Source: Clostridium sp. SM-530-WT-3G (GTDB lineage Bacteria > Bacillota > Clostridia > Clostridiales > Clostridiaceae). Taken from it: a DNA stretch of 64,000 bases. This document shows, in pieces, positions 27,232-35,602 of the stretch. The translations under genes were made by a program, and so were the position numbers. Location: the NCBI RefSeq assembly GCF_012843905.1, contig NZ_JABAGC010000004.1:1-64000 (forward strand), in the 5' to 3' direction. Each line of letters begins with the position of its first letter. Position 1 is the stretch's first letter. The notes below the pieces were generated by a model. The model made no database searches, was not told where the DNA came from, and saw only the letters and a program-made list of their open reading frames with translations.

Positions 27232-27265
27232 CAATATATACTAGTAAATTTTAGGGGGTTTAAAT

Positions 27266-27826
27266 ATGAATTTACATTTATCAACAAAACAAATAACTTT
27301 AGTTGGGCTATGTACTGCTCTCATGGCAGCATTTTCTCAGATTGCAATTCCACTTCCTTTTACACCAGTACCAATAACACTTCAGGTTTTTGGAGTAGTT
27401 TTAATTTCAGTTATTGTAGAACATAAGCTTTCAACACTCACACTTATTATATACACTTTATTAGGTGCTATAGGAATTCCTGTTTTCTCTGGATTTCATG
27501 GTGGATTTAGTGTATTAGTAGGACCATCAGGAGGATATATCTTTGGCTTTATAATACTTGCATTCTTAGTTGGATTTGGATCTTATAAGAAAAATAAACT
27601 TTTATTATATGTACTAGCTTTCTTAGGCATAATACTTGATTTAATACTTGGTGCTATTCAATTAAAATATGTAACATCAATATCTATGAATGCAGCTATA
27701 GCTGGTGGTATAATGCCATTTATAATAAAAGACTGTATTACTATCTTTGTAGCAATTTTTATAGGATATACAATAAAGCCTAGACTTTACTCTATATTAG
27801 GAGCTCAAAAACATGCTGCTTATTAG
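27266..27826 (+). CDS. bioY: BioY, biotin-specific ECF transporter S component
   Basis: 186 residues, six hydrophobic segments. BioY signatures are visible: ALMAAFSQIAIPLPFTPVPI near the N-terminus and GFHGGFSVLVGPSGGYIFGF in the substrate-binding loop region. BioY binds biotin in the membrane and takes up biotin alone or with the ECF ATPases and EcfT, which are not in this window. The start follows TAGGGGG. A BirA operator sits over the promoter. The next gene starts inside its last codons. Confidence 0.93.
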   Translation: MNLHLSTKQITLVGLCTALMAAFSQIAIPLPFTPVPITLQVFGVVLISVIVEHKLSTLTLIIYTLLGAIGIPVFSGFHGGFSVLVGPSGGYIFGFIILAFLVGFGSYKKNKLLLYVLAFLGIILDLILGAIQLKYVTSISMNAAIAGGIMPFIIKDCITIFVAIFIGYTIKPRLYSILGAQKHAAY

Positions 27827-28226
27827 ACCACATCATATAAATTGTATATTCTTTTTCAAAGGTCTTGGTTATAATTTTGAATTTACTTCTAATATGAAAG
27901 ATATTATTTCTCAATTACACAATAATCCTTATACGCATATAAAACTTGTATCTCAATGTGATTCATTGTGTAAATGCTGTCCAAATAAAACTAATGACAG
28001 TAAATGTATTTATCAGAATAATGTGAGTTTACTAGACTCTCATACCCTTGAATATTTGAGCCTTAAAAATAATCATGAGTATTCTTTTAAGGAAATAATA
28101 AATACTATTTATCAGAATTACAATTATAATACTTTTATAAAAATATGCAGCCATTGTGAATGGTTTAAAAACGAAGTATGCTCTAAAGACTTAATCGATG
28201 AGCATAAGAGAATATGGCTTGAATAA
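27813..28226 (+). CDS. DUF1284 family Cys-rich protein
   Basis: 137 residues, overlapping the bioY 3' end by 14 bases with AGGAGC upstream of its ATG, so it is co-transcribed and probably coupled. The DUF1284 pattern is clear: LLIRPHHINCIFFFKGLGY at the start, then CDSLCKCCPNK, and CSHCEWF near the end. The family has conserved Cys and His residues suggesting an iron-sulfur or zinc site. Function unknown. Its place behind bioY means it should be BirA-controlled too. Confidence 0.85.
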   Translation: MLLIRPHHINCIFFFKGLGYNFEFTSNMKDIISQLHNNPYTHIKLVSQCDSLCKCCPNKTNDSKCIYQNNVSLLDSHTLEYLSLKNNHEYSFKEIINTIYQNYNYNTFIKICSHCEWFKNEVCSKDLIDEHKRIWLE

Positions 28227-28267
28227 AGCATTTAAATAAAGTTAACAATATATAAATATTAAATAAT

Positions 28268-28301
28268 AATGTCAGAGTTAAGTTTTTTATACTCTGACAT
28301 T
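28268..28301 (+). terminator. Terminator of the bioY-DUF1284 operon
   Basis: 11-bp stem AATGTCAGAGT / ACTCTGACATT followed by TTATTTT. Confidence 0.85.
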
Positions 28302-28660
28302 TTATTTTAAATTAAGATAATTAAATAGCATTTAAGAAATAGGTTACAATTGCAGGTACTATTATTCATATTAACAACTCCTTATATAAATAACAAATAA
28401 TAGAAATACACAAAATTAGAATTATATCAATATATACTTAAAAAACAAACTATTGTTAAACAACATTTGAAAATGTAATGATAAACGCTAAACATACTAT
28501 TGAAGTTTGTAACAACATAAAATGTCTTTAATTAAATATTAAACTGTTTATCATAACTTTTTATAGAGTTTATTAAAACAAAGATAAAAGTAAGATTATT
28601 TTATTAATTTTTATCTTTGTTCATTTTTTGCATAAAAACAAACTTCTTCTATAGAAATTT

Positions 28661-28840
28661 TATATTTCTATAAGCAGAGAGCCAAAAACTTGTTTTTGCG
28701 CGAATCGCTTATATTCCTATGACGTCAGGAATAGGAATTCCCTTTTTTAACCTTTGTGTGAATTAAAGCATGATTATGCATATTCTCAAACCCACCAACT
28801 AACTATACTTTACTTTACATAATAATTATTAAATAAACTA
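28661..28840. ncRNA. Candidate structured RNA / dispersed element, copy 2
   Basis: Second copy of the element at 17831-18010. The two stems, the loop sequences AGAGAGC, GCGAATC and GACGTCAG, and the exact 26-base AT block (28806-28831) are kept at nearly identical spacing (141 versus 142 bases from TTTCTATAAG to the block). Here hairpin TTCCTAT / ATAGGAA is followed on the plus strand by CCC-TTTTTT, which could terminate a plus-strand RNA. It lies between convergent genes, so it is not a leader of either. Confidence 0.5.
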
Positions 28841-28937
28841 AAGCAATTTTATTACAACCAAGTAAATTTTCGTTATAAATTTGCTTCTTATCTAAATTTT
28901 TTACATACACGATTAATTACAAATCCTATACAACACA

Positions 28938-28971
28938 AAAAGAGACTGTTATATCTCAAACAATCTCTTTC
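28938..28971 (-). terminator. Terminator of diguanylate cyclase 1
   Basis: Minus-strand stem AAAGAGATTGTT / AACAGTCTCTTT with one G-U pair, then TTG. Confidence 0.65.
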
Positions 28972-29052
28972 TTTACTACAATCACATTATATAAAAGCTT
29001 ACTTTTAACTGAAGCTATAATTACATAATATAAATTTTTAATTTTAACAATG

Positions 29053-30726
29053 TTATTTACTTATTAATTTTTTCTTTTTCTTATTTTGATACATTATCTT
29101 ATCAGCATTTATTATTAGTTGATCTATAGTAAGTGGATCTTCCTTACTACTTACACTTATTCCATAGGATACTGATACTTCAAATGGAAATACACTTTCT
29201 TCATTAGCTTTAGCTAATTCTTCATTAAAAGCATCCATGCATTCATAAATGTTTTTAACTTTCTTAGAGCTAATTATAGCTACAAATTCATCTCCACCAA
29301 AACGCCCATAAAAACCATGATTTTTAAAAGCTTTTTCTAAAGTTTCTGCAATAAACCTTATGAGCATATCTCCCATTCCATGTCCAAATACATCATTGGC
29401 ATATTTTAAATCATTTACATCTATAAATACTATAGCATTTTCATTAGAAGATTTTAAACTTTCAAAATGTCTATAACATCCTGTTCTATTAGGAATTCCA
29501 GTTAAGGCATCATAATATGCTAATTTCTCTAAATTTCCTTTTTCATATTCATCTATATAGTAATTTGCAAGTCGTGTTGCATAACTTAATATTATAGATA
29601 CAATTAATACCATAATTGCAATAGAAAAAAGGTTTCTTGTTAGTGCTACAACATAATAATTTGTATTTTTGTATATATAATATCGTATTAATTCTAGTAA
29701 AATAATTACTAAATATATCAATCCTCCATACTTAAGAGCTAAACCTGATAAATCTTCTATTTTACTATGTTTGATAACTTGATACAACTCAAGAATAATT
29801 ATAATTCCTAACAAAATATGAAAAATATAAAGTGTCTTACTATAATGATAATTTACTGTTGTATAATTTAACAAGATACATACAAGACTAAAAACACCAA
29901 ATATTAATGCTGAATAAAGATGTATTCTTTTAGTTTTTATATTATTGCTCTGCTCATAGAAAAATAATGCCAGCATAACAGGACTAATTAATAGCCCAAT
30001 ATATCCTATATCTGCAGCCAATACTTTATTATTAGTAAAAAGATTTATCATACCATTATACTCTAAAAGCCATAAAGATATTGAGCATAAAAATGATAAT
30101 AAATATATTCCCTGTCTCACTATAGATGACCATTTTCTTTCAAGTATAAGAATAAATAATGATATTACTGAAATTACAAATATGGTTAAAAAAATCATAA
30201 ATTCAGGTTCTTTATCACCTATTAAATATTTGTAAGCATCTAAACTATCTAATATCACAACTCCCTGTATTCTTGAGAAAGCTTTATCTTTTTGAACTTG
30301 TAATTTTATTGTTAGAGATTTTCCCCAAGCTTCATTAGGAATATGAGCAAATACATACGTTCCTCCAATCATATCTTCTTCTTTAGCCAGATTATCTCCA
30401 TATTCATATAGCAAATTACCTTCTTCATCATAAACATCAATAACACTATGATATGCGTAAAAGCAAATTGCTGAATCATTAATATATCTGTCTAGAGGCA
30501 AATCAACCTTAGCATAAACTGTATCCCCCTTATTAACTAAAGGAAATACACCCGATTCATAATAATTAACTGTGCCATCTGGATGTTTTATTTCTGTGCT
30601 TATGTATTTATCAAAATTATTATTTTTATAAACATTAAATCCACTTAATTTTTCTATAATAAGATAAAATAATAAAAGTGAACACATAATTATTATAATT
30701 AGTTTAATAAGACCTTTTTTAGTCAC
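29053..30726 (-). CDS. Membrane diguanylate cyclase 1 (extracellular sensor, 7-8 TM, GGDEF)
   Basis: 557 residues with a GTG start after TAGGAG. A first membrane helix (about 7-27) is followed by an extracellular β-domain (about 30-165, GESP-like loops VFPLVNKGDTVYAKVDLPLDRY), about seven more helices (about 175-400) and a GGDEF domain (about 400-557) with FIDVNDLKYANDVFGHGMGD and intact GGDEF at 477-481, so it should make c-di-GMP from GTP. No RxxD product-inhibition site is seen in front of GGDEF. A paralogue of the same layout is encoded upstream (31152-32840). The ligand of the extracellular domain is unknown. Confidence 0.88.
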   Translation of the reverse strand: MTKKGLIKLIIIIMCSLLLFYLIIEKLSGFNVYKNNNFDKYISTEIKHPDGTVNYYESGVFPLVNKGDTVYAKVDLPLDRYINDSAICFYAYHSVIDVYDEEGNLLYEYGDNLAKEEDMIGGTYVFAHIPNEAWGKSLTIKLQVQKDKAFSRIQGVVILDSLDAYKYLIGDKEPEFMIFLTIFVISVISLFILILERKWSSIVRQGIYLLSFLCSISLWLLEYNGMINLFTNNKVLAADIGYIGLLISPVMLALFFYEQSNNIKTKRIHLYSALIFGVFSLVCILLNYTTVNYHYSKTLYIFHILLGIIIILELYQVIKHSKIEDLSGLALKYGGLIYLVIILLELIRYYIYKNTNYYVVALTRNLFSIAIMVLIVSIILSYATRLANYYIDEYEKGNLEKLAYYDALTGIPNRTGCYRHFESLKSSNENAIVFIDVNDLKYANDVFGHGMGDMLIRFIAETLEKAFKNHGFYGRFGGDEFVAIISSKKVKNIYECMDAFNEELAKANEESVFPFEVSVSYGISVSSKEDPLTIDQLIINADKIMYQNKKKKKLISK

Positions 30727-31151
30727 CGTAAATCTCCTAACTTTTTCCTTAGTATATAACCCATACTCATAATTTCTCTAAAACTTCAAAAGTTAGAAGT
30801 AAAAGATAATCCTTTATATGAAAAATAAATACTTAATGCTTTAATAATGCTACTTTATTATATAGCATTCCCAAAATAAATTCTACATTTTCAATAATTA
30901 TATATCGCCATCTCAGTTTCAATTCATAAAAGAATCATCTTTTCTAAAAAGGATTTGTCAATATTATTCTAATATAATTTTCTATTTCGTTATTAAATAT
31001 AACTAATTTAATACATTAGATATATATAGAATAAAATATTAGAACTCTTATAAATTAATGAATATAAAAAGGATATTGTGAATTTTAAAGTCTTCACAAT
31101 ATCCTTTTTATATACTTTTTTAAATTAACACATTAAATAGTTATATTAATC
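30727..31151. other. Intergenic region between the two diguanylate cyclase genes
   Basis: 425 bases. Contains the cyclase 2 terminator at 31065-31110. The segment around 30870-30905 (AATTCTACATTTT) resembles the region upstream of the paralogue near 32985-33020, so the duplication included upstream DNA. Confidence 0.55.
31065..31110 (-). terminator. Terminator of diguanylate cyclase 2
   Basis: 18-bp stem TAAAAAGGATATTGTGAA / TTCACAATATCCTTTTTA, loop of 10. Confidence 0.88.
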
Positions 31152-32840
31152 TTACTGACATCTTTCCATTTTGTTCAATTTCTTATTTTCGTACATTTTT
31201 TTATCCGCTTCTTTTATTAATTGGTCTATAGAAATTGGATTTTCCTTACTACTTATACTAATTCCATATGAAACTGAAACATTAAAAGGAAATAACTTTT
31301 CTTCATTTGCATTATATAGAATTTTATTGAATCTATTCATACAAACATAAATATTTTGACCTTTATCAGAATAAGTTCCTGCTACGAATTCATCGCCACC
31401 TAATCTTCCATAAAAGCCATCTTTTCTAAAAGCAGTTTTCAAAGCTTCTGCAACAAATACTATAAGCTTGTCCCCCATTTCGTGCCCAAAAACATCATTA
31501 GCATATTTTAAATTATTTACATCTATGAATACTAAAGCATTTTCCTTAGATGCATCTAAACTTTCAAAATGTTTATAACATCCAGCTCTATTAGAAATTC
31601 CTGTTAACACGTCATAATATGCCAGCTTTTCAAGATTTCTTTTTTCATATTTACTGATATAATGATCTGCCAGCTGCACCACATAGCTTAATCCTAAGGC
31701 CAAGATAAATATTACAACTGCAATTGATGTAAAGCTTCGTGATAAGGCTGATATGTATATACTTGCATGTCTATGTATATTATATCTGACTATTTCAAAA
31801 AACATAATTGCTAGTGATATTAATGCACCATATTTAATTACTGCACTAGACAACTCGTTCTTCATATCATATTTCATAATTATAATAAAATCTAAAACAG
31901 TCCCAATTAACAGTAAAACATGAAAAATAGATATCATCTTACAATAATGATAATTTTGAGTATTGTAATTTAAAATAATACATATAATAGCAAATAAACT
32001 ATATAATATAGCTAATTGTATTTGAATCTTTTTAACTCTATACTCTTTAGTCTGTTCAAAGAAAAACAGCGATAGCATTATTGGAGTACAAAATAATGAT
32101 ATATATTCTATGTCCGCACAAAACACTTTGTCATTTATAAAAATGTTGCACATACCATTAAAAGCTAAGAACCATGAAGATATTAAAAACAAAAATGATA
32201 ATAAAAATATTCCTTGCCTGCTAATAGAACTCCATTTTCTTTCAAATAGAAGAAGAAATACAAGACTAAATACAATTATTATTGATATTGTTGATATTGC
32301 TATAAAAATTATAAATTCTGCTTGTTGATTTAAAATCAAGTATTTATAAGAATCTACACTTTTTATCACCATAAAATCATGTAACTTAGAATAAGCTTTA
32401 TCTTCTGTAACTTCTAATTTTACAATTAATGATTTGCCCCAGCTTTTCTCTGGAATATCAGCTGCTATGAAAGCCGCCCCAATCATTTTACCTTGTTCCG
32501 CTAAATATTTACCATTTTCATACAAGAGATTATATTCATCATCATAAATCGAAACAATACTATGATACACATAAAAACAAATAGATGAATTTTTAATATA
32601 TCTATCTTGATCCAAATTGATTGTGGCATAAATCACATCGCCTTTATTAACTAAAGGAAAATCTAATGAATCGAAATATTCACTGCTTCCATTTGGATGT
32701 TCTACTATTACGCTTATGTTTTCATCAAAATTATTATTGTTATAAACATAAAATCCGCTTATTTTCCCTAAAATAATAGAAAACAACATAAGCGAGCATG
32801 CTATTGCTATTAATAATTTAATAAAACTTTTTTTAGTCAC
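31152..32840 (-). CDS. Membrane diguanylate cyclase 2 (paralogue of the gene at 29053)
   Basis: 562 residues with a GTG start after GGGAGAGG. Same order as its neighbour: membrane helix, extracellular domain (FPLVNKGDVIYATINLDQDRY), seven-helix block, GGDEF domain with FIDVNNLKYANDVFGHEMGD and GGDEF at 481-485. Catalytic residues are kept, though the first Asp-loop has DVNN rather than DVND. The extracellular domains have diverged more than the catalytic ones, which suggests different input signals feeding the same second messenger. Confidence 0.88.
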   Translation of the reverse strand: MTKKSFIKLLIAIACSLMLFSIILGKISGFYVYNNNNFDENISVIVEHPNGSSEYFDSLDFPLVNKGDVIYATINLDQDRYIKNSSICFYVYHSIVSIYDDEYNLLYENGKYLAEQGKMIGAAFIAADIPEKSWGKSLIVKLEVTEDKAYSKLHDFMVIKSVDSYKYLILNQQAEFIIFIAISTISIIIVFSLVFLLLFERKWSSISRQGIFLLSFLFLISSWFLAFNGMCNIFINDKVFCADIEYISLFCTPIMLSLFFFEQTKEYRVKKIQIQLAILYSLFAIICIILNYNTQNYHYCKMISIFHVLLLIGTVLDFIIIMKYDMKNELSSAVIKYGALISLAIMFFEIVRYNIHRHASIYISALSRSFTSIAVVIFILALGLSYVVQLADHYISKYEKRNLEKLAYYDVLTGISNRAGCYKHFESLDASKENALVFIDVNNLKYANDVFGHEMGDKLIVFVAEALKTAFRKDGFYGRLGGDEFVAGTYSDKGQNIYVCMNRFNKILYNANEEKLFPFNVSVSYGISISSKENPISIDQLIKEADKKMYENKKLNKMERCQ

Positions 32841-33213
32841 ATTACCTCTCCCAACATATTCTCTTCATCCATGAACCTTAATTACAGTATTTTATTTAAT
32901 TTTAAAAATATTAAAAAGACATTCTATTTAATTAAAAAAAACTACTTTTAATACAGTTTTCTGTTACATTATAAATGAATTCCAAGTTAATTTCTACATT
33001 TTTTAAAATAATTGTATATTAATATTTTTATTTCCACACAAATTTATTTCCACACTTAATTCCTGCTAACAAGTAACTTTTTCATCAAAAACCTTATACT
33101 TTTTTAGTTCAACCTTAATATGTTATCATGTAGGTATAAAGAAATCATGAGGTATCTTTCACATAAAATAGGAAAAAATAAATTTATAAAAAAACTTAGG
33201 AGGAATATGAATA
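32841..33213. other. Divergent intergenic region
   Basis: 373 bases between cyclase 2 and the thioredoxin-fold gene. It must hold two divergent promoters; the ribosome site AGGAGG at 33197-33202 belongs to the plus-strand gene. No operator was recognised. Confidence 0.55.
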
Positions 33214-33567
33214 ATGTTTGATAAAGATACATACAAAAAAGATGTAAGCTTATTTAAAAAAATAAATTCTGACGAAGCTGAAAAATTACTAGATGGAGAT
33301 GGAACAATTGTTGTATACATAGGCAAAGAGGAATGTCCATACTGCAGAAAATTTGTTAAGAAACTAAGTTCACTTATTAATGACATTAATGTACCTATAT
33401 ATTATGTGGACAGTATTAATCACAATGATACAAATATAAGCTCATTTAGAAATAAATATAATATTGCAACTGTTCCTGGTTTTATTGTTTCAAAAAATGA
33501 GGACTTAAAAGTACGCTGTGATTCTTCATTACCTGAAAGTGAAATACTAGAACTTATTACAAACTAA
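33214..33567 (+). CDS. Thioredoxin-fold thiol-disulfide protein (PedC/bacteriocin-accessory type)
   Basis: 117 residues. CPYC at 41-44 (EECPYCRKFVKKL) is the redox site and Pro88 in TVPGF is the cis-Pro loop. The fold resembles PedC/BrcD-like disulfide isomerases found with bacteriocins, but there is no signal peptide and no bacteriocin gene here, so a cytosolic redox role is as likely. The start codon lies 10 bases after AGGAGG. Single-gene unit with terminator. Confidence 0.82.
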   Translation: MFDKDTYKKDVSLFKKINSDEAEKLLDGDGTIVVYIGKEECPYCRKFVKKLSSLINDINVPIYYVDSINHNDTNISSFRNKYNIATVPGFIVSKNEDLKVRCDSSLPESEILELITN

Positions 33568-33582
33568 ACAGTATATTATACA

Positions 33583-33623
33583 AGGGTATTATGAATTTTA
33601 TTGCTTTTATAATATCCTTTTTT
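33583..33623 (+). terminator. Terminator of the thioredoxin-fold gene
   Basis: Stem GGGTATTAT / ATAATATCC with a 16-base loop and six T. Confidence 0.75.
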
Positions 33624-33718
33624 AAACAAATAATTTTTTATGTAACATATGATACATACACTCATTGAATTTCATTGTATAATAATAGATATTTATTTAT
33701 ACATAGGAGGTACAATCA

Positions 33719-33958
33719 ATGGGTTGTGGTTGTGGTACAGACAAAAAAGATGGAAAAGCTGTTGTAGATAAAGTAAGAGAAGTTGGAAGAGCTGATATGC
33801 CTTTAGATACTCCTCATACAATACATTGTTCTTGCGGAACTGATTTCTTAATGGAAACATGCGTATCTGTATGTCCAAATTGTCATATGACATATGGCGT
33901 TACTCCATGCTCTCAATATGACGTAGAAAACGTTCAAGCTGCTGGAATCAATTATTAA
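33719..33958 (+). CDS. Small Cys-rich putative zinc-binding protein
   Basis: 79 residues after a strong AGGAGG. Starts MGCGCGTDKKDGK and contains HCSCGTDF and CVSVCPNCHMTYG, giving three CxC/CxxC pairs that could bind zinc or a cluster. No known family is recognised. It has its own terminator at 33971-34009, so it is an independent transcription unit. Confidence 0.8.
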   Translation: MGCGCGTDKKDGKAVVDKVREVGRADMPLDTPHTIHCSCGTDFLMETCVSVCPNCHMTYGVTPCSQYDVENVQAAGINY

Positions 33959-33970
33959 TATTATTTAAAT

Positions 33971-34009
33971 AAAAACCGTATTATTCATTTTGAGTAATAC
34001 GGTTTTTTT
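33971..34009 (+). terminator. Terminator of the small Cys-rich gene
   Basis: Stem AAAACCGTATTA / TAATACGGTTTT followed by T4. Confidence 0.85.
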
Positions 34010-34093
34010 ACAATAATAATCAATCTACTGTTAACTAAATTTTAAAGTAATAAATCCAACTCATAATTAACCCTAAATTTTTCACAAAAATAT

Positions 34094-34351
34094 TTATCTT
34101 ACTAATTCACTTCTTAGCTCTATTAATTTTGATTGAATATCATATATTTCAGTATTAGCTGCATCTATAAGATATCTTGAATAAATAAATTTATTAAATT
34201 CCTCCAACTTATCTCTTGATCTAGAAACCACTTCATTTCTTGTATATGTTATTTCTTTTGCATCTCCAAGATTATATATTGCATATGGTAGTAATAAATT
34301 CTCTACATCTTTTAAATCCTTTGAAATTACTGCAACTGTATAATGTGCCAT
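34094..34351 (-). CDS. Short paralogue of the WYL-cassette protein
   Basis: 85 residues. The first ~62 residues (MAHYTVAVISKDLKDVENLL, then EITYTRNEVVSRSRDKLEEFNKFIYSRYLID) align with the N-terminus of the 295-residue protein encoded just upstream, and the rest is an unrelated short helix. Its ribosome site and leader GGAGGATG-AAAA-ATG and the preceding 66-base block are also copied. It is either a truncated duplicate or a free N-terminal domain. Function unknown. Confidence 0.65.
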   Translation of the reverse strand: MAHYTVAVISKDLKDVENLLLPYAIYNLGDAKEITYTRNEVVSRSRDKLEEFNKFIYSRYLIDAANTEIYDIQSKLIELRSELVR

Positions 34352-34385
34352 TTTTCATCCTCCGTTATGTTATATAAAATAATCT

Positions 34386-34452
34386 TTAATCTTTTCTTGA
34401 GATTAGTTTATATCAATTTAATGGACACATATTGTACCTGTAATCATTTTTT
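34386..34452. promoter_or_regulatory. Operator-like block, copy 2
   Basis: About 66 bases nearly identical to 35537-35602: CTTTTCTTGAGATTA, then TTAATGGACACATATTGTAC and TGTxATxATTTTT. It lies upstream of the short paralogue at the same distance as copy 1 upstream of the long one, as expected for a duplicated promoter or operator. Confidence 0.6.
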
Positions 34453-34518
34453 TATAATTTATTATTCGATATATTAAAATATATTTAATCTTAACAATAT
34501 ATCTATGAATACAGAAAG

Positions 34519-34567
34519 AAGGGATTGTGCCAAATTAGAGCATAAAACTCCATTGATACAATCCCTT
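34519..34567 (-). terminator. Likely terminator of the 295-aa gene
   Basis: Stem AAGGGATTGT / ACAATCCCTT with a 29-base loop; the minus-strand exit is CTTTCTG, so efficiency is uncertain. Confidence 0.5.
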
Positions 34568-34597
34568 GTACGTAATAACAATTAACTTTATACTATT

Positions 34598-35485
34598 CTA
34601 GTAATGTGCAAAACATACAAATGTAATAAAATACTCACCATATGGTTCAATAAATCTTTCATAATAATTATCGATCCATTCCTTTTCACCTTCTATAATA
34701 TGAGTTACATTGCCAAACCAATCTCTAAGTACATTTTCATGCCACTTTCCATCAGGTGTTATCACTGCAAATGACTGAACCTTATTATTATATTTTAGAA
34801 AATTTTCAAAGTCACCATAAATACCTATTAGAGCATCTCTCTTATTACAACAGTCTTTATAACGTTCTGACGTATCTGGTGTAAGGCCATCTAATTCAAT
34901 AATTTCTTTAACATCTTCTGGACGTTTCATAACTCCATCCCAATACTTTTGCAGATTTACTCTTTCATTCTTTAATGGTCTTCTTTCCCTCATTAAATCT
35001 TTTACTCTACCCTTAGTTTTTCTTCTTATTTTTCTATCTGGACACTTAAAATCCCATAATGTCCCCTGTGTTCTTGGTAAAGAATACCTAGCAAATTTCC
35101 TATCTGGATTATAGTCAAGTGATACACTTCCGTCTTCTTTTCTCTTTAATGATAATTGGTGACGTACTATATCTTCATATATTTCATCATCACTTCTTTT
35201 AAGATCTTCTGGGAATACCTTTTCTACATACTCTAAAAATCCTGGCCAATACTTATATTGTTTTTTAAAGCTCTCCTTATCCATAAGATATTTTGAATAA
35301 AAAACTTTATTGAATTCTTCTAATTTGCCTTTTGCTCTAGAAATTACTTCTTCTCTTGTATAAGTTATTCTCTCCATATCGTCAAGGAACATATCTTCAA
35401 TAGGATAATATATCCAATGTAGATCTAATAGTTTATGTACATCTTTTAAATTTTTTGAAATTACTGCAACTATATCGTGTGCCAT
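34598..35485 (-). CDS. Hypothetical protein of the WYL cassette (295 aa)
   Basis: 295 residues, not assigned to a family I can name. The N-terminal ~75 residues (HDIVAVISKNLKDVHKLL ... ITYTREEVISRAKGKLEEFN) form a small αβ unit shared with the 85-aa paralogue. The middle is highly charged (KIRRKTKGRVKDLMRERRP). The C-terminal part has SFAVITPDGKWHENVLRDWFG and WIDNYYERFIEPYGEYFIT, similar to proteins in phage and Gram-positive genomes annotated as hypothetical. No catalytic motif is evident. It follows a WYL regulator and an operator-like block. The start follows GGAGGATGG. Confidence 0.7.
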   Translation of the reverse strand: MAHDIVAVISKNLKDVHKLLDLHWIYYPIEDMFLDDMERITYTREEVISRAKGKLEEFNKVFYSKYLMDKESFKKQYKYWPGFLEYVEKVFPEDLKRSDDEIYEDIVRHQLSLKRKEDGSVSLDYNPDRKFARYSLPRTQGTLWDFKCPDRKIRRKTKGRVKDLMRERRPLKNERVNLQKYWDGVMKRPEDVKEIIELDGLTPDTSERYKDCCNKRDALIGIYGDFENFLKYNNKVQSFAVITPDGKWHENVLRDWFGNVTHIIEGEKEWIDNYYERFIEPYGEYFITFVCFAHY

Positions 35486-35536
35486 TTTCCATCCTCCAAT
35501 TCATTACATGAATAATCTTCTGTTTATAAATATTTT

Positions 35537-35602
35537 TTAACCTTTTCTTGAGATTATTTTAACTCAACTTAATGGACACATATTGTACTTGTGATTATTT
35601 TT
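35537..35602. promoter_or_regulatory. Operator-like block, copy 1
   Basis: See 34386-34452. The block overlaps the last codons of the WYL gene and lies about 50 bases before the 295-aa gene. The core GGACACATATTGTAC resembles the dyad GACATATTATGTC at 36624-36636 upstream of the WYL gene. Confidence 0.6.

Larger units (their letters stand above)
28227..29052. other. Convergent intergenic region with structured repeat element, copy 2
   Basis: 826 bases between the bioY operon and the first diguanylate cyclase. Contains terminators at 28268-28301 (plus) and 28938-28971 (minus) and the structured element at 28661-28840. The stretch 28302-28650 is AT-rich with no recognised feature. Confidence 0.6.

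Noticed and set aside
28227-32840. Search for c-di-GMP riboswitches near the diguanylate cyclases
   Set aside because: No GEMM-I or GEMM-II core was recognised; the structured element at 28661 does not match either.
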